Shown: positions 9,010-20,662 of the stretch, piece by piece
Numbering within the stretch: the stretch's first letter is position 1
How the letters are laid out: each line of letters opens with the position of its first letter
From: Kappaphycus alvarezii
Taxonomy: Eukaryota; Rhodophyta; Florideophyceae; Gigartinales; Solieriaceae
DNA length: 64,000 nucleotides
Reading direction: 5' to 3'
Assembly: GCA_002205965.3 (NCBI GenBank)
Contig: NADL03000688.1
Span: 310,001 to 374,000 of the forward strand
Notes under the pieces: generated by a model
Told to the model about the DNA's origin: nothing
The model's input: only the letters and a program-made list of their open reading frames with translations
Databases searched by the model: none
Made by a program: the position numbers and the translations under genes

Positions 9010-10610
9010 TGTCCTTCTTTCGTCAGGTGGAGAGCGCTCGCGATGTGCGGAAACTGTCAGGCGAAGCGTTTTGTCGCCGGGGGCCTCGGTGCATAAGATT
9101 CCATTCAGTGTTTCGGCGGTGTGCAGAGATAGCCTCAGTCCACAGAGCAGACCAACCCCTCCCGGAGGCTCTCCGTATTCGCTCTCGGAGACCGCGCACT
9201 TGACCATTGTGGGACCGCCAGCCAGGTTCTCCTCGAAGTGATCGACGCAGGACAGCAACGGGGAAAAGGTGTCGCTTGATAAAGGCTGCATGTGTCTCAT
9301 CGGGGGAAGGGAGGAAGATGCAGCCCGTGTTAGGCGGATAAACAGAAGCACGGCAGCGTGAAGGCATGGGCGGGGAATGGATGTGAAGAGATCGGATGGG
9401 CGGAAGGGGGAGGTGAGAATCTCATGTGGAGATGGAAGGCTCGGTGCAAGGGTAAGAGGAGAAGATTGCATGGGAGGGGAATCGATGGGGAAGGTAGCGG
9501 GGGTGGTTACGAGCTCGGGGGGTTGGTGATAACGCCTTCCATAGCTGACGCGGCGGCGTCAGAAGGGGAAGACGACGAGGCAGCATGGGGAACCGGCGGT
9601 CGGTTCGGGCCCTGCTGCTTCGGATTGGCCGGGAGGGTCACAGGGGTCAGCACCATGAGTGTGTCGACTTTTGGGTTGGGGTCAGCAACGGCGGTTGTGG
9701 GATGGGCCGCGGAGGACCGGCGCTTCATTGCCGCTGTTGAACCGCCAGGACTCCGCATAGTGGGGTCCGACAGGGAGGACAGTGCTTGGCTGGCGTTCGG
9801 CGAAGGAGGTGGGGAGGTGGTGGTGCGTTTACTCTCTTGGGCTTCAGAGCGTTTGTTGCCCTTTGAGTTGGAGCGGGAGTGAGAGCTGGAGCGGGAGCGG
9901 GAGCGGGCGGAGGCCGGGGAGGGGCAGGGGCAGGGGCGGGGGCAGGCGAGGTCTTAGAGGCAGGAGAGTCTCGGTCGGTGTCGTTGGGCGGGGTCACGGT
10001 GTGGGGTGAGGTTTGAGCAGCGGGGGCAGAATTGCAGCGGGGAAGAGAACCGGAGCGGCGGTCGGCGCGGCCGGAGCGCGTCTTGGAGGGGGTTGCAAGG
10101 CCTGGATGGCCATAGCATGGTGAAGCAAGGCGTCCGCGAAGGCATTGCGGACCGCCTCGAGCACCCATTCCCCCATCCTAGGGGCTCGGCGGAGGATGCG
10201 GGCCTTCTGCATGGGGCGGAGGCAAGGAGGAGGCACCCTCGGTGATTTTGGCGTGGGAAACCACAAGGCCGGGGAACAGGAGGCGGAGATGCGCAAGGAT
10301 GCGCAAGTTCTCTTCACGGGCCTCGACCGGGAAGTATATGGGTGAGCCTCCCGACCAGCGGGATAAGTACATGCAGAGGGAGCTCTATGTTCGCTAGCGC
10401 GGCCGCCTCGAGCAAGACCTCTTTCGCTTCCTCGAAGGAAGGGAATGCGAGGTCGGGAGTCGGGGCTATACCAATATGTGCGAGGGCGAGAGGGGTCGGT
10501 GGGGGGAGCTGCGGCTTCCCCGTGACCGAGTCTTAAGTTGAGAGAGGTTGTGGTGGCGGATGCGACGCGCTTGCGCGCGAGGTGTAGTAATGGCTGTCTT
10601 TTGGACACTA
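9010..10610 (-). pseudogene. LINE ORF1-like / 5' region, Pro-Arg-rich
   Basis: GC-rich stretch upstream of the reverse transcriptase with long but interrupted reverse-strand frames. One segment encodes a plausible helical region (FPSFEEAKEVLLEAAALAN near 10420). Another is dominated by Pro/Ala runs from simple sequence at about 9870-9950. No zinc knuckle or RNA-binding domain is recognised. Its position makes it the ORF1 or 5' part of the LINE. Confidence 0.4.
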
Positions 10611-10620
10611 CACCGATTAT

Positions 10621-11294
10621 TGTGAATACGGTAGAGTGAATATACTCTCAGCAGCATACTAAAACTTTAACATTACAGTGTGCTGAACAGGTATTGCATC
10701 TTTTAATGTTACTTGGCACCCGCTTGGATTCACTCTACTCCAAGCGGTCGTTGTTTGACTCAACTTATTCAGGTTCATCATCCGAAAACAAGTACTAATG
10801 ATACAAGTCAAATACTACAACTGAGTAAAGGGGGGTAAGGAATGACGCTTTATTGTTTAAAGACAAGTCCGCACTACACAGGACCTCGGGTTCTGCTAGA
10901 TGGACGAATCCGGGCAATGGCTGAACCGATTGCCCACTCAAGCGAAAAAGGGAGCGCAAGAAACTCCACCACCTGAACCGAGGATTCAGAAGGCTTAAAA
11001 AACTCCCGCTGTAAGCACATAGGCTTACACATAGAGACAGCGACGACAGCGGCGAGAACTCCGCACGAGCGAGCTTGACGACAAGCCCGCAAGGCTGTGA
11101 AGACCACAACCCCCCGCAGTCCGTCAAAATGACGGAAGATTTGAGCGCGGCAGGGTACGGTGGACTTCGCAATCCTTGTTCGAGTAGTAGAGCCATCCTT
11201 ATACACCTTTCCCAGTTCGTATGAGGAAACTACTGTTATCAATTACTTCTATTTTTTCATCATTGTGTTCATTCGCAAGTGCGTTTTGTCCACA
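10621..11294 (+). repeat. 5' LTR of copia-1, carrying a 389-base insertion
   Basis: Begins TGTGAATACGG and ends TTTGTCCACA (TG...CA). It matches 18141-18425 except for the insertion at about 10831-11219. Confidence 0.85.
10831..11219 (-). mobile_element. Unidentified 389-base insertion in the copia-1 5' LTR
   Basis: Present in the 5' LTR and absent from the 3' LTR. Read on the reverse strand it has a TATAAG near its start and AATAAA about 25 bases before a C-run end, so it may be a transcribed retroposed piece or a small LTR-like sequence. No target duplication, inverted ends or recognised domain are seen. Confidence 0.5.
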
Positions 11295-12299
11295 TTCCGG
11301 AATAGGGTCAAGCGCGAAAGCGCAACAAAAGTTCCGACGCCATCTGTTGAAAGCATTTCTCGTCGGACTGGAACTTATTTCAAAAACCTTCAGACGCCAT
11401 CTGTCGACAGCATTTCTCGTCTGAGTGAAGAACCATTCTTTAAAAAGGAAAATTTCCTTCTAAGAAATCACAGTTATTCAAAACTACCAAACGTTTCAAA
11501 AGCGGAAGAGTGTAAATTCAATTACGCAAAGAATCCCTGTTTGCATTTTTTATTTTGAAAACGAAAGGGCACAATTACTAGATCATTGCACTTGTCCGTA
11601 AAAGCATAAAAAGGAACAAGTTTGCAAAAACAGTGGAAGACGAGACCGACAAACTCTACACACAGGCAATCTCTCTCCCCCAATCTCCATACACACCACC
11701 GCACACAATCAAGTCGCAGAAAGCAAAATCCACCTTGTAAAGAAAGTACCACAGATGGCCGATTGCCAAGGGCGCGCAACCGACCAGGACGCCAACCTCA
11801 AGGGAACCATAACCAAGGAACTAACGATATTGAGGAGCAACAACATCCGACACGTCAAATCAATTGGGACCGAGTCGCAGCTCGTAATGAAGAGCAACAT
11901 ACTCTGACTGATTTCTTTCGTCTATTTGAGGAGTTTCATCCCGGAGTACGAGGAAATGATCTCCGAACTGTTATCAAGGAAGAGCTGTCATTTTGACAGT
12001 TCTCACGGGTCGAAGTCCTGAGTAACTCCAATATTTTCAAATACATAAAGATGTTCTTGGAAGGCCGAGGTGTCATCCTGCCACAATTTTATAGAGGAAC
12101 CAATCTGAACATGATACGAATAGTAGTCGTCATGTGGAGCGAAGAAGAATACCGCGTCGAAGTAAATGTCGCACTGGAACGTCACAATGCCAACAGGCAT
12201 GGAAACCTCCCGACTGCCACGAATGCAACCACACCCCGAGAAATGCAGACCCCTAATCGTCATCAAAATGGGCAATAACCAAATAACCCACGCAGACGA

Positions 12300-14030
12300 T
12301 TGAATTTTGGTGAACAAGAATCAAATGCATCGAAAGCATATGCCAAAGTACGATCATGTTACAAAACCGGCAGTTCGAAATTCGGAGGCAGTAACGACGA
12401 GAATCTACAACTTACGCTAGTTCAATACGAACATATTTCTCGTATAAACAACATCAGCGCTAAGCAGAAGGTCCAGTTCGTTCACGTCATGTTCAAAAAA
12501 GAGGCTCTGCACTTCTATTACTCCTAATTAAGTAACATCCAAGATTGGCAAACGCTTGTCCAAGCCCTTCTTCAACGCTACAGTAGTGTAGCACGTATGC
12601 GTAGTATCGAAGATGGAGGTCATTCTCTTACGATCGAACAATTTCTGGCCGAAAGCGAACACGCGGGGATAGCCTTGCAAAAACTAGCTCGACGCATCGA
12701 GACGCTTGTTCCACAATGCCCAAACGGTAGGACCCGTGACTGCGACAAAAGAGTTGCACTCTACAAGGCAGTTCGCTCAATGGACTGGGCTGACGCACCG
12801 ATAACGGCGATGGCAAACGACAACGTTCTATACAAGAAAATTCTCGATGACCTAACGCTGGCAGGGCAGAACTTCTGAATCAAAAGGGTAATCCAAGAAC
12901 AACGATCTTCAATCACAAAACAGAAAGCTTCGTCAGCATCACACTCATCTCATCCGACAAACCGTCCCAGTCTGTCTAAAATAGGATCAAACACGGATGC
13001 TATCAACTGGTTTCAAGGACAAGCTCATTACGGGAGAGATCAAAGAGCCCCAAGCCGAAAGCAGCTTAACTCAAGAAGAGACGTCAAATGTTTCAATTGC
13101 GGGGACAGTAATCATGTTGCACGTCAGCGCACCAAACCAAAGGACGATGACAGAATCATGCGCCATCGTATTCGGTTCATGCTCAAAGACAAATCTCAAG
13201 CGCAACAGGTGAAAATTTTGAAAAAGTTGCTGTCCGAACAGTCGAAACACGTCAATTTCTTATCTGAGATATTGTGCAGCGTTATGGACCCGAAATTGCA
13301 GCCTTACAGTGCTGAGTCGGACAGTGACGTGGAAAATGCCAAGGGCAGCGAGCTCTCTAGCTAGTGAATCAGGTTCGGGGACGAATATGACGCTCAAACT
13401 CCTCCTGACCCTCAGGATGTCATGTTCACCCAGTCGTCACCTTTCTATCCCGCTACTTCTCATGTCCCATCAGTAACTGACGCTCTTCCAGACCGGGACA
13501 ATGACGATATTCATCAGCCTTTTTTGTAAGTAGGGGCATACGATTTGCGAGTCGGTATGCGCCGAAATTAAGACGCCCACCAGACAAAACAAGATCTCGA
13601 AGAAATGAGGGTAGCAGATGTTCGAACTCAACGGCACCCGTACGCTTCGGCACACGAATAGTGAAGGAAGTCTATTACTGTGTGGATCAGTTCTACGCAT
13701 CCAGCTCTCAGAGGTTTAACAATGCATGCCTGGACATAGGAGCACAGCGCTCATGTATTGGCAAGCCTCAGGCTTAGGCTCTTTGCCGAATGCTGAAGGC
13801 GCAAGCTTCGCTTAAATCGTTCTCAATACAGTTTCAAATTTGGGGACGACATTTTTATGAGTCTTGGCTCCATGATCGTTCGCATTCCGACGCCAGATGG
13901 ATCCTTTCTCGAAATTACGGTTGATGTAATCGACGCGGACATGCCCATGCTAATCGGTCTCGATATCCTCGACGAGCACCAGCCCGTAGCTGACAATGGG
14001 GACAACATACTCCACAGTCGCCGTTTCGGA
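12300..14030 (+). pseudogene. copia-1 gag and protease region
   Basis: Fossil gag (about 12300-13370) with a CCHC zinc knuckle (CFNCGDSNHVA) near 13090, then a pepsin-like protease region with IDADMPMLIGLDILDEHQP before 14030. Order and motifs are those of Ty1/copia. Broken. Confidence 0.7.
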
Positions 14031-14037
14031 TGGAAAC

Positions 14038-15408
14038 TGATAGGGGTAAATCGTAGGGAGAAGAGATACTCAGAACTAACTACCCCAAGAAGGAGGTGTT
14101 GCAAGCGACAAAAGTGCTACCGTGGTATAGTTGAACGAGCAAGAAGGAGTGTATATGGAAGAGAGTTGAGAGGGCTACAAGCAAGTATGAAAGGGGCAGA
14201 GTCTACTACTGATGCTCTGTGAGCAGCGTAGGAAAAAGGTTTCTTGGGTCTGAAGTTGACTCTCAACTTCCTACTACTCGGGACTTGACTTGAAGTTGTC
14301 TGCCAACTTGCTTGAACTCCACAAGAGGAAGCAGTTTACTAAGCTTATATAGACTTTTTGGGTATCCCTAAAGTCTCAAAGAAACATACTAAAAACCATA
14401 AAATGCATCAAATGAAATCGTGTGAACGAGAAAGACTAACAACAGATACTATCAGGATAAATACCTAGATTGTTTCCTTCATATCTTAGTCCTCTACATC
14501 AGAGCCAAGCAGTTCCCCCAAAATATCCATTCCACCCAGGCAGTCCACACAAATATTCGCGAACGGCTTAGAATTCTCCATTGCCTCCTGTGAAATATCT
14601 GGGCCACTGAGGACGTCCCCATCCGGTTCTGGAGTCGGAACCACCTGGTCCATATTTTCTGGCCCCTTCCCCACTAATCAAGCACTTTCCATGTCTCCCT
14701 CCCCCTCATCCTCCTCATCCTCCTCTTCTCTTCTCTCTTCATCCTCGTCAGAAGAGTCAGAGATCACAATTACTCCCTCAGTCTCCCCTCCTTTCTCCAT
14801 GGGAGCCCCCCACCGTTATACACTAGTGGTTCCCACGGATCCACCCAGTCCTCCTCTTCATCCTCCTCATCCTCCTCATCATCTATCTCCTCTTCTCCCT
14901 CCTCCTCCTCCTATGCCTTTTCTGCCTGCTCGAAGCAGTTACGGCCGACCCACTCCCGAACGCGTTCCCGGTCCAACCTTCTACAGTAATCATCGTAGTC
15001 TGTTGGACCATTTGCCATCAGGGCCAAAGCGTTGAGTGGACGACGGCCTCGGGATGACTTGGTGATGGTGAGGGAAGGACGGAGGTTGGTCATGTTAAGG
15101 GCTAAAGGAAGGGGTGATCCGATGGGGTAGTTGATGGCGGGGGGTTGCCTCAACGACGTCGACTTCGAAGTTTAAATACTGCGACGTCTTCGAAAAGTAT
15201 GTCGACCTTGGACGTGTACAGTAATGACATCAATTAATGACACTGTGTCTTAAAATAAAAAATCAACTCATGAATTTGCCACACTCATCCAAATTAAAAA
15301 TATATTGCAAATTCAGCAACTGTAAAAAATATCTTGCAAATCCCGATACTGTATCCAAATTTGGTCCTCCTCTAGATTTTTTTTCGTGTGAAAATTTTGC
15401 GCACATCA
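14038..15408 (-). mobile_element. Solo gypsy LTR inserted in copia-1, with target duplication GAAAC
   Basis: Its two outer parts match the 719-base LTRs at 51050-51768 and 55727-56445. It is flanked by the 5-base target duplication GAAAC (14033-14037 and 15409-15413) and has no internal gypsy region, so it is a solo LTR left by LTR-LTR recombination. It is more diverged than the pair at 51050, hence older. A non-matching segment sits in its middle. Confidence 0.9.
14469..15212 (-). other. Unmatched ~740-base segment inside the solo LTR
   Basis: Takes the place of about 115 bases present in the other LTR copies. On the LTR sense strand it holds an open frame at 15153-14911 (about 80 residues, with YDDYCRRLDRERVREWVGRN), followed by a strongly acidic Glu/Asp tract coded by a CTC/CTT-rich stretch. 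A second frame lies at 14674-14486 (62 residues). Nothing is recognised. It could be captured host sequence or an unknown element. Confidence 0.45.
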
Positions 15409-15489
15409 GAAACTTCCAATTGTTCGCCGACAGAAACATATGTACGTTCAATGGGACACTAAGACACTCATGTACACAAGAGCAGAACT

Positions 15490-17963
15490 GAAGCGACTGC
15501 ATCGTCATTTCTGGCACCCGTCAGCCACGAAATTGTACAACCTACTTCATCGCACAAACCCTTCCAACACTTCTAGTAAAACTCTAAGCACATTAGAAGA
15601 CTTCTAAGGCTTGTCACACTTGTCAGAAGTTTAGCAAAGGCCCACATCAATTCCGTGTGTCTTTTTCGTCTGGTGAATGCGTATTAAACCATGAACTCGC
15701 TCTGGATTTAGTCTGGCTAAAGGGAAAACCCGCTCTTCATGTTTTCGACACACATACACACTTTTCGGCCGCCATGTTTCTGCCGGACAAATCCACCCAA
15801 GAAATCCGGAATACCTTTATCATTTCTTGGGCCGCAACATACGTAGGGTATCCGGACAAATTACGAATAGACCAAGACAGCCTACTTAAAAGCAAGGAGT
15901 TTAACACACTAGCGAAAACAGCAGGAATTCAAGTACAGCTTTCCGGGGTCCATTCTCACAACGAGCTCGGCGTTAGAAAGCGATATCACGCTCCACTGCG
16001 CCGAATTTTCATGCGCGTCCTGGAGGACGTACCGGATTTGAATCACAACATGGCATTTCAGCTGACTGTAAAAGCCATGAATGAAACAATTGGTCCAGAC
16101 GGATTAGTCCCTTCATTATTGGTTCCTGGATCAGTACCGCGTTTTCCACCACACTCGACAACACTCTTGTGTCACGCTGATCGCATGCGCGCTATGAATC
16201 TTGCTCGACTAGAAATGGCCGACATCGCAGCCGAGCTTAGAATCAAACGAGCACTACGTGAAAAAGTCCCGCCAGCAACGGACTACCTGGTCAATCCAGG
16301 AGACTCAGTATATGTATGGCACGAAAAGTCGAACCAATGGCGTGGTCCATTCACAGTAACAAAGACCTTTGAACGCAACGTATGGGTTCAGCGATCGGAT
16401 GCAGAGGCACAATACTCTCTCGATCACATAATGCCAGTAAGGGATGCTGATGGCACAGGTTTAATTTTTCACATTCATTACTCGCTCTCAACTCTATCGC
16501 AACTGGTAGATTCGATCCGAGTATACCTCACTGGGGTGTGAAGGCCTGGAGACCCACGGGAACGTGACCCTCGTTTCGATGAAGCTCGTGCAAAAGAGAT
16601 TCAAGGTTTACTGGACCGAAATATCTTTCAAGTCGCTCTGCGCGAAGAACTATCCTCTGATTACAAAATATTGGGCGGTCGGTTTGAACTATCGATAAAA
16701 AACAAAGGCACTTACAAAGAGCTATATAAAGCACGGTATGTGGTTCAAGGACATCTCGACAAGGAACTACATCGTCTTGTCCATCCTGCAACCATGCTAT
16801 GCCAAAGCTAAGTACGCCTCTTGACAGCCTTGGCCGCTATTTTCGGCTTTCGTATTTGGTTACAGCATGCGACTCAAGCCTACTTGCAATCCGCAGGAAA
16901 AATTACTGCGGGACGTTTTTATCAAACCACTAAAGGAGCTAAATCTCGCCCCCAACCAACTTTTGCAACTTCTAAAACAGCTCTACGGTTTAACCGATGC
17001 TGGTGACTACTGGGATTCAACAATAAAAAATCATCTCAAGGACGACCTGGGCATGCAGGCAACAGCTCTGGATATTCGTTCATTTTTCAAAAACATCCAC
17101 GGAAAACTCGCTGGTCTTTCAGGCATGTATGTGGACGACAGTCTTCATGCCGGTACAGATAAATTCCTCGAGCTTACAAAGAAAACGGAGGACAAGTTCG
17201 AATCTAAGCCAAGGGATATGTATTCCTTCAAATTTGCCGGAATGCAGATTGAGAATATTCCCGCGGTATCCGTCTTCATCAAACCGAATACTTGAAACGA
17301 ATCAAGCCGTTACCCTTTCATGCAGCCTTCCAAGATCATCGTTCACTCCGTCAACGACTCCAATGGCTCACTCATACGTGTCCCGACATCGCTTGTGCCG
17401 TCAATAAGTCATCTCAAATCACAGAAAAGAAGTTTGGACCCGGATCAATAATAATTATTAACAAGATAGTCGAAAAAGCGCGCAAACATTCCCAACGAGG
17501 CATTCTCCCACGCAAAATGGACCTATCTTCCCTCTATCTCCGAGTTTACGCAGATGGCTCTTTTGCAGACAATGAAGATCTCACAACCCTACTGGGCTAT
17601 CTCATTCTCCTTTGCGACAAACACGGGAAGTGCAATATCTTGCATTACAGTACTCACAAATCTCGTCGTGTCGTGCGTTCTGTCCTCGGCGGAGAAACAT
17701 ACGCTTTTGCCGACAGCATGGATTTTGGACTCAAGGTCAAACATGATCTCGAACTCATGCTGGGAAGAAAGCTTCGTTTCAGAATGTTCACCGACTCCAA
17801 ATATTTATTTGATGTCACGGTAAAAAACACGACCACTACGGAGAAGAGATTAATGGTCGACGTGCAAGCCATGCGAGAGGCTTACGAAAGGGTGGAAGTT
17901 AGTGACGTCGCTTGGGTTCGCAGTGAGAACAACCCGGCCGATGCGCTAACCAAGATAAAGTAG
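15490..17963 (+). pseudogene. copia-1 pol region: integrase, reverse transcriptase, RNase H
   Basis: Parts seen: an integrase zinc-binding start (ELKRLHRHFWHPSATKLYN), the integrase core (FDTHTHFSAAMFLPD; LSGVHSHNELGVRKRYHAPL) and its C-terminal beta domain. Then come reverse transcriptase with MYVDDSLHAG (about 17126) and RNase H (YADGSFAD; ADALTK at the end). Order PR-INT-RT-RH identifies Ty1/copia. Broken. Confidence 0.85.
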
Positions 17964-18140
17964 AACGCTGTACTTAATCACTTCATCGATGAAGAATTTG
18001 TGAACCATCCCATTGAACAAAGGGTCATCCGAAAAGACACAACTTAATCACATCCAATGTCAACATAGTCAACTGAACTCATTACTGATTGATTTTATTC
18101 TTTTTGTAATCGCATACCTGTTTTCTTTCGATGGGGGGAC

Positions 18141-18425
18141 TGTGAATACGGTAGAGTGAATGTAATCTCAACAGCATACTATAACCTTAAAATTACAGTA
18201 TGCTGAACAGGTATTGCATCTTTTAATGTTACTTGGCACCCGCTTGGATTCACTCTACTCCAAGCGGTCGTTGTTTGACTCAACTTATTCAGGTTCATCA
18301 TCCGAAAACAAGTACTAATGATACAAGTCAAATACTACAACTGAATAAAGTCTGAGGAAACTACTGTTTTCAATTATTTCTACTTTTTCATCATTTTGGT
18401 CATTCGCAAGTGCGTTTTGTCCACA
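18141..18425 (+). repeat. 3' LTR of copia-1
   Basis: A 285-base TG...CA repeat matching the outer parts of 10621-11294. AATAAAG at about 18345 is a likely polyadenylation signal. Confidence 0.9.
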
Positions 18426-18429
18426 ACTA

Positions 18430-20617
18430 ACGGATTCAGATTGGGCCATTCTATTTTCGCACCTCATCTTTGAGGCTTATACGCACTTGTTGAATTGGCC
18501 AAATCCAAATTTGCACCCAATGTATTTAAGGGGGGGGGGATTTTTGGGCTATTTTAATGTATGGAAGATGTGGTCGGTTATATCCACGCGGCTGATGCGT
18601 TATGCGGGATAAGTCGTCGCTTATGGGTAACACTACAGTACATGTATTTAAGTTCCTTGCAAAAATGGAATGGACCAATGTAATACTGTAGGTGCCATAT
18701 ATCAAAGCAAAAAGCTAAAGCTTTTATACGCCATTGACGCACTTATCCTCATGATCAACCTCCCTCCTCTCAAAATACTCCCTGGTCCTGGCAATAACTC
18801 GCTGCAAATCATCAATGAGTTGCCCCTCTTCCCAGAGCGCATTGTAATTTAAAGACATTACGGTGCGAATCATAGCTTTTCTCGCATACTGAATGCAATT
18901 TTAGTCCTTCCGTTGATTCACATCGTGCACAGCAGCAGTGATAAGCCATGAAACACCTCTTCCCTGGCATTTGCAACTTATCGCTGCCTTCTGTCCATAG
19001 ATTGGAGCGAATGCATTCATATTTATACTCCTCCCACCTCGTACGCCACGCGTCTTTGATTTTCTGAACAATAAATGAATCCGCAGGCTGAATCAAGTGC
19101 GTGAAATTGGGTGGCAGCATCTTCAAAACGGTTCCAATCCTTGACAGACAGAGTTGCGTCTCGTCATCCACAACGTGCCCGGAGCAATTATCCACACATA
19201 GAACTCTCAATTGCCCATTTGGGAGTGCCTTAATGGCCCTAGGCTCTGAGAGCTATGCTTTAAAACCTGCACTTACATCCACCCCAGGGGTCCGGACCTA
19301 TAACAAACGCCTGGAACATTGTCAACCAAAATTTGGATAGGGTATGACCGATTAAGGCTCTTAGAAATGAGCATCGGCACCTCAATCCCAGCATTTATTC
19401 CACCAGTCACTCGTACCATAATCTTTATCGGCTCTCCTCCACATGCAACGTCTGCATACTTCACATCATTGTCCCCTTTGAATCCGAGAGTCTTCCCGTT
19501 GTCAATATTTAAGACAAAATGTGTCTCATCTGCATTTCCAATGCGGCATTGGTCAAGAATTCTGGCCTCGAAACACCTTTTCAGTTCTTTCAAATGAAAT
19601 TCCACTGTTTGCTCCATGTATTTATGTTTTCTCGGGGCTTGTAATCAGCCGTCCAGTCTGAGCACGGAGGACGATACGGTCGGCTTTCATGAAATGCTGT
19701 ATCCATCGTATTGAAATCTTTTTTTGGATGGGGAAGCTGTTCTCAACTGTTAGAGTGCGCAAGAGGCTCCCAGTTTCCGCCTGCTGGACAATTTTCTTCG
19801 CATGAAGTTGAAGCACTGTGGCCGAATATTTAACTCCGCACTTGCGAAGTCTATCAAACGCACTCAAAAGTTCCGCATAGAGTGCCGCTGCCCATAGAGG
19901 ACGCTTCCGTTCAAGACCTAGTATTGCGTTGAATCTTTTTCTTTTCATTCCGGTCATTGTCTCTTTTGTTTATCCGTTCCCTCGAGCAGAACCTGTTTTG
20001 AGCTGCATCGTTTGATAGGGTTTCTTCCACAATATACTTGCTTTTTGAAGGTTTTCTTTCTCGTTCCCCGGGAAGAACTGGGGAAAATGGCGTACTTTCC
20101 TGGACATGAGACGATCTCGTCCATCGGATTGTTCCGAGTCTACCATCCCCCTTAGTAACTGTGTATCTGTCGGCAATTATGCAAACATGAACCTTGCGTC
20201 GTGCGCGTGGAGTGTGATCGTCTTCGATGGCGTTGATTCTTTTCGCCGTTTCGGGGGCTTTTTGTGATAGGGGCGGTGAGGAAAAGTCGTTGTTGGACGT
20301 ATCGGTGTTCTTGCGGTGGGCGAGAGCTGCAGCAATTGCCCTTTCGATCGGTCCTTTCGTGGGTATTTTTGACGTGTTGTGGTGTGGGACGGTATTTGCG
20401 TGAAGTGGACGGTTGTGGAAAGGGTGGGGTGGGTATCATCAGGGTTCTTTTACCGGACTTTGTTTCGACGGCGCTGAAAAAATTATCCTTACAGTGCTTT
20501 TGATAATTATCGTAGTGCTGGTATGATAAACACACTTCCTTGGAGTGCGATCATTAATTAGAATGGCCTAATCTATTTCCGCCCTCATCTTAATTTTGTC
20601 ACCCAATCTAAATCCGG
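18430..20617 (-). mobile_element. pogo-like (Tc1/mariner superfamily) DNA transposon
   Basis: Terminal inverted repeats of 16 bases: ACGGATTCAGATTGGG at 18430-18445 and its complement CCCAATCTAAATCCGG at 20602-20617, two mismatches. TA dinucleotides flank both (18428-18429 and 20618-20619), the superfamily's target duplication. The reverse strand encodes, in order, a basic N-terminus (to about 20535), a CENP-B/pogo-type DNA-binding domain (19957-19622) and a DDE_1 transposase (19617-18812). The transposase is split over several frames, so the copy is inactive. It lies four bases after the copia-1 3' LTR, which makes it a later arrival at that junction or an older neighbour. Confidence 0.88.
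18812..19957 (-). pseudogene. pogo-like DDE_1 transposase, interrupted
   Basis: From 19957: a helix-turn-helix region (LLSAFDRLRKCGVKYSATVL, KISIRWIQHFM) of CENP-B type. Next, at 19617-19273, NADETHFVLNIDNGKT (first catalytic Asp), a beta-rich core and a PIQ-LVDN segment. Last, at 19210-18812, LCVDNCSGH (second Asp), PPNFTHLIQPADSFIVQKIKDAWRTRWEEYK (third Asp region) and a PGKR tail. The pattern resembles pogo-like transposases of oomycetes and algae. Frame changes and loss of the usual C-terminus make it a pseudogene. Confidence 0.82.
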
Positions 20618-20662
20618 TAATCTGTGTACAGTAGTGGGTAATAGACTGACCATCTGTCGTGA

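Larger units (their letters stand above)
6540..10620 (-). mobile_element. Decayed non-LTR retrotransposon (LINE-like), reverse strand
   Basis: Reading from about 10620 to 6540, the order is a Pro/Arg-rich ORF1-like region (about 10600-9010), reverse transcriptase (9005-7700), a CxxC-H-C zinc finger (about 7150-7090) and a C-terminal part with RPADIL and DVTIRSP (about 6990-6840) that recalls a PD-(D/E)XK endonuclease. A final PLAFDSF block lies near 6700. This layout is known from LINE-like elements of algae, fungi, oomycetes and some animals. Several frame changes separate the parts, so the copy is dead. The 5' end abuts the LTR at 10621. No poly(A) tail or target duplication could be identified. 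Confidence 0.8.
10621..18425 (+). mobile_element. Broken Ty1/copia LTR retrotransposon (copia-1) with nested insertions
   Basis: Bounded by related LTRs at 10621-11294 and 18141-18425 and preceded at the 3' LTR by a purine run (about 18129-18140). Parts in copia order: gag (about 12300-13370, with a CCHC knuckle near 13090), protease (about 13715-14030), integrase (about 15490-16460), reverse transcriptase (about 16560-17280) and RNase H (about 17520-17963). The lineage resembles copia elements of fungi, oomycetes and algae. It is clearly broken, with many breaks. A solo gypsy LTR sits inside it, and a 389-base sequence sits in its 5' LTR. No 5-base target duplication is visible. It is old compared with the gypsy element at 51050. 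Confidence 0.88.
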
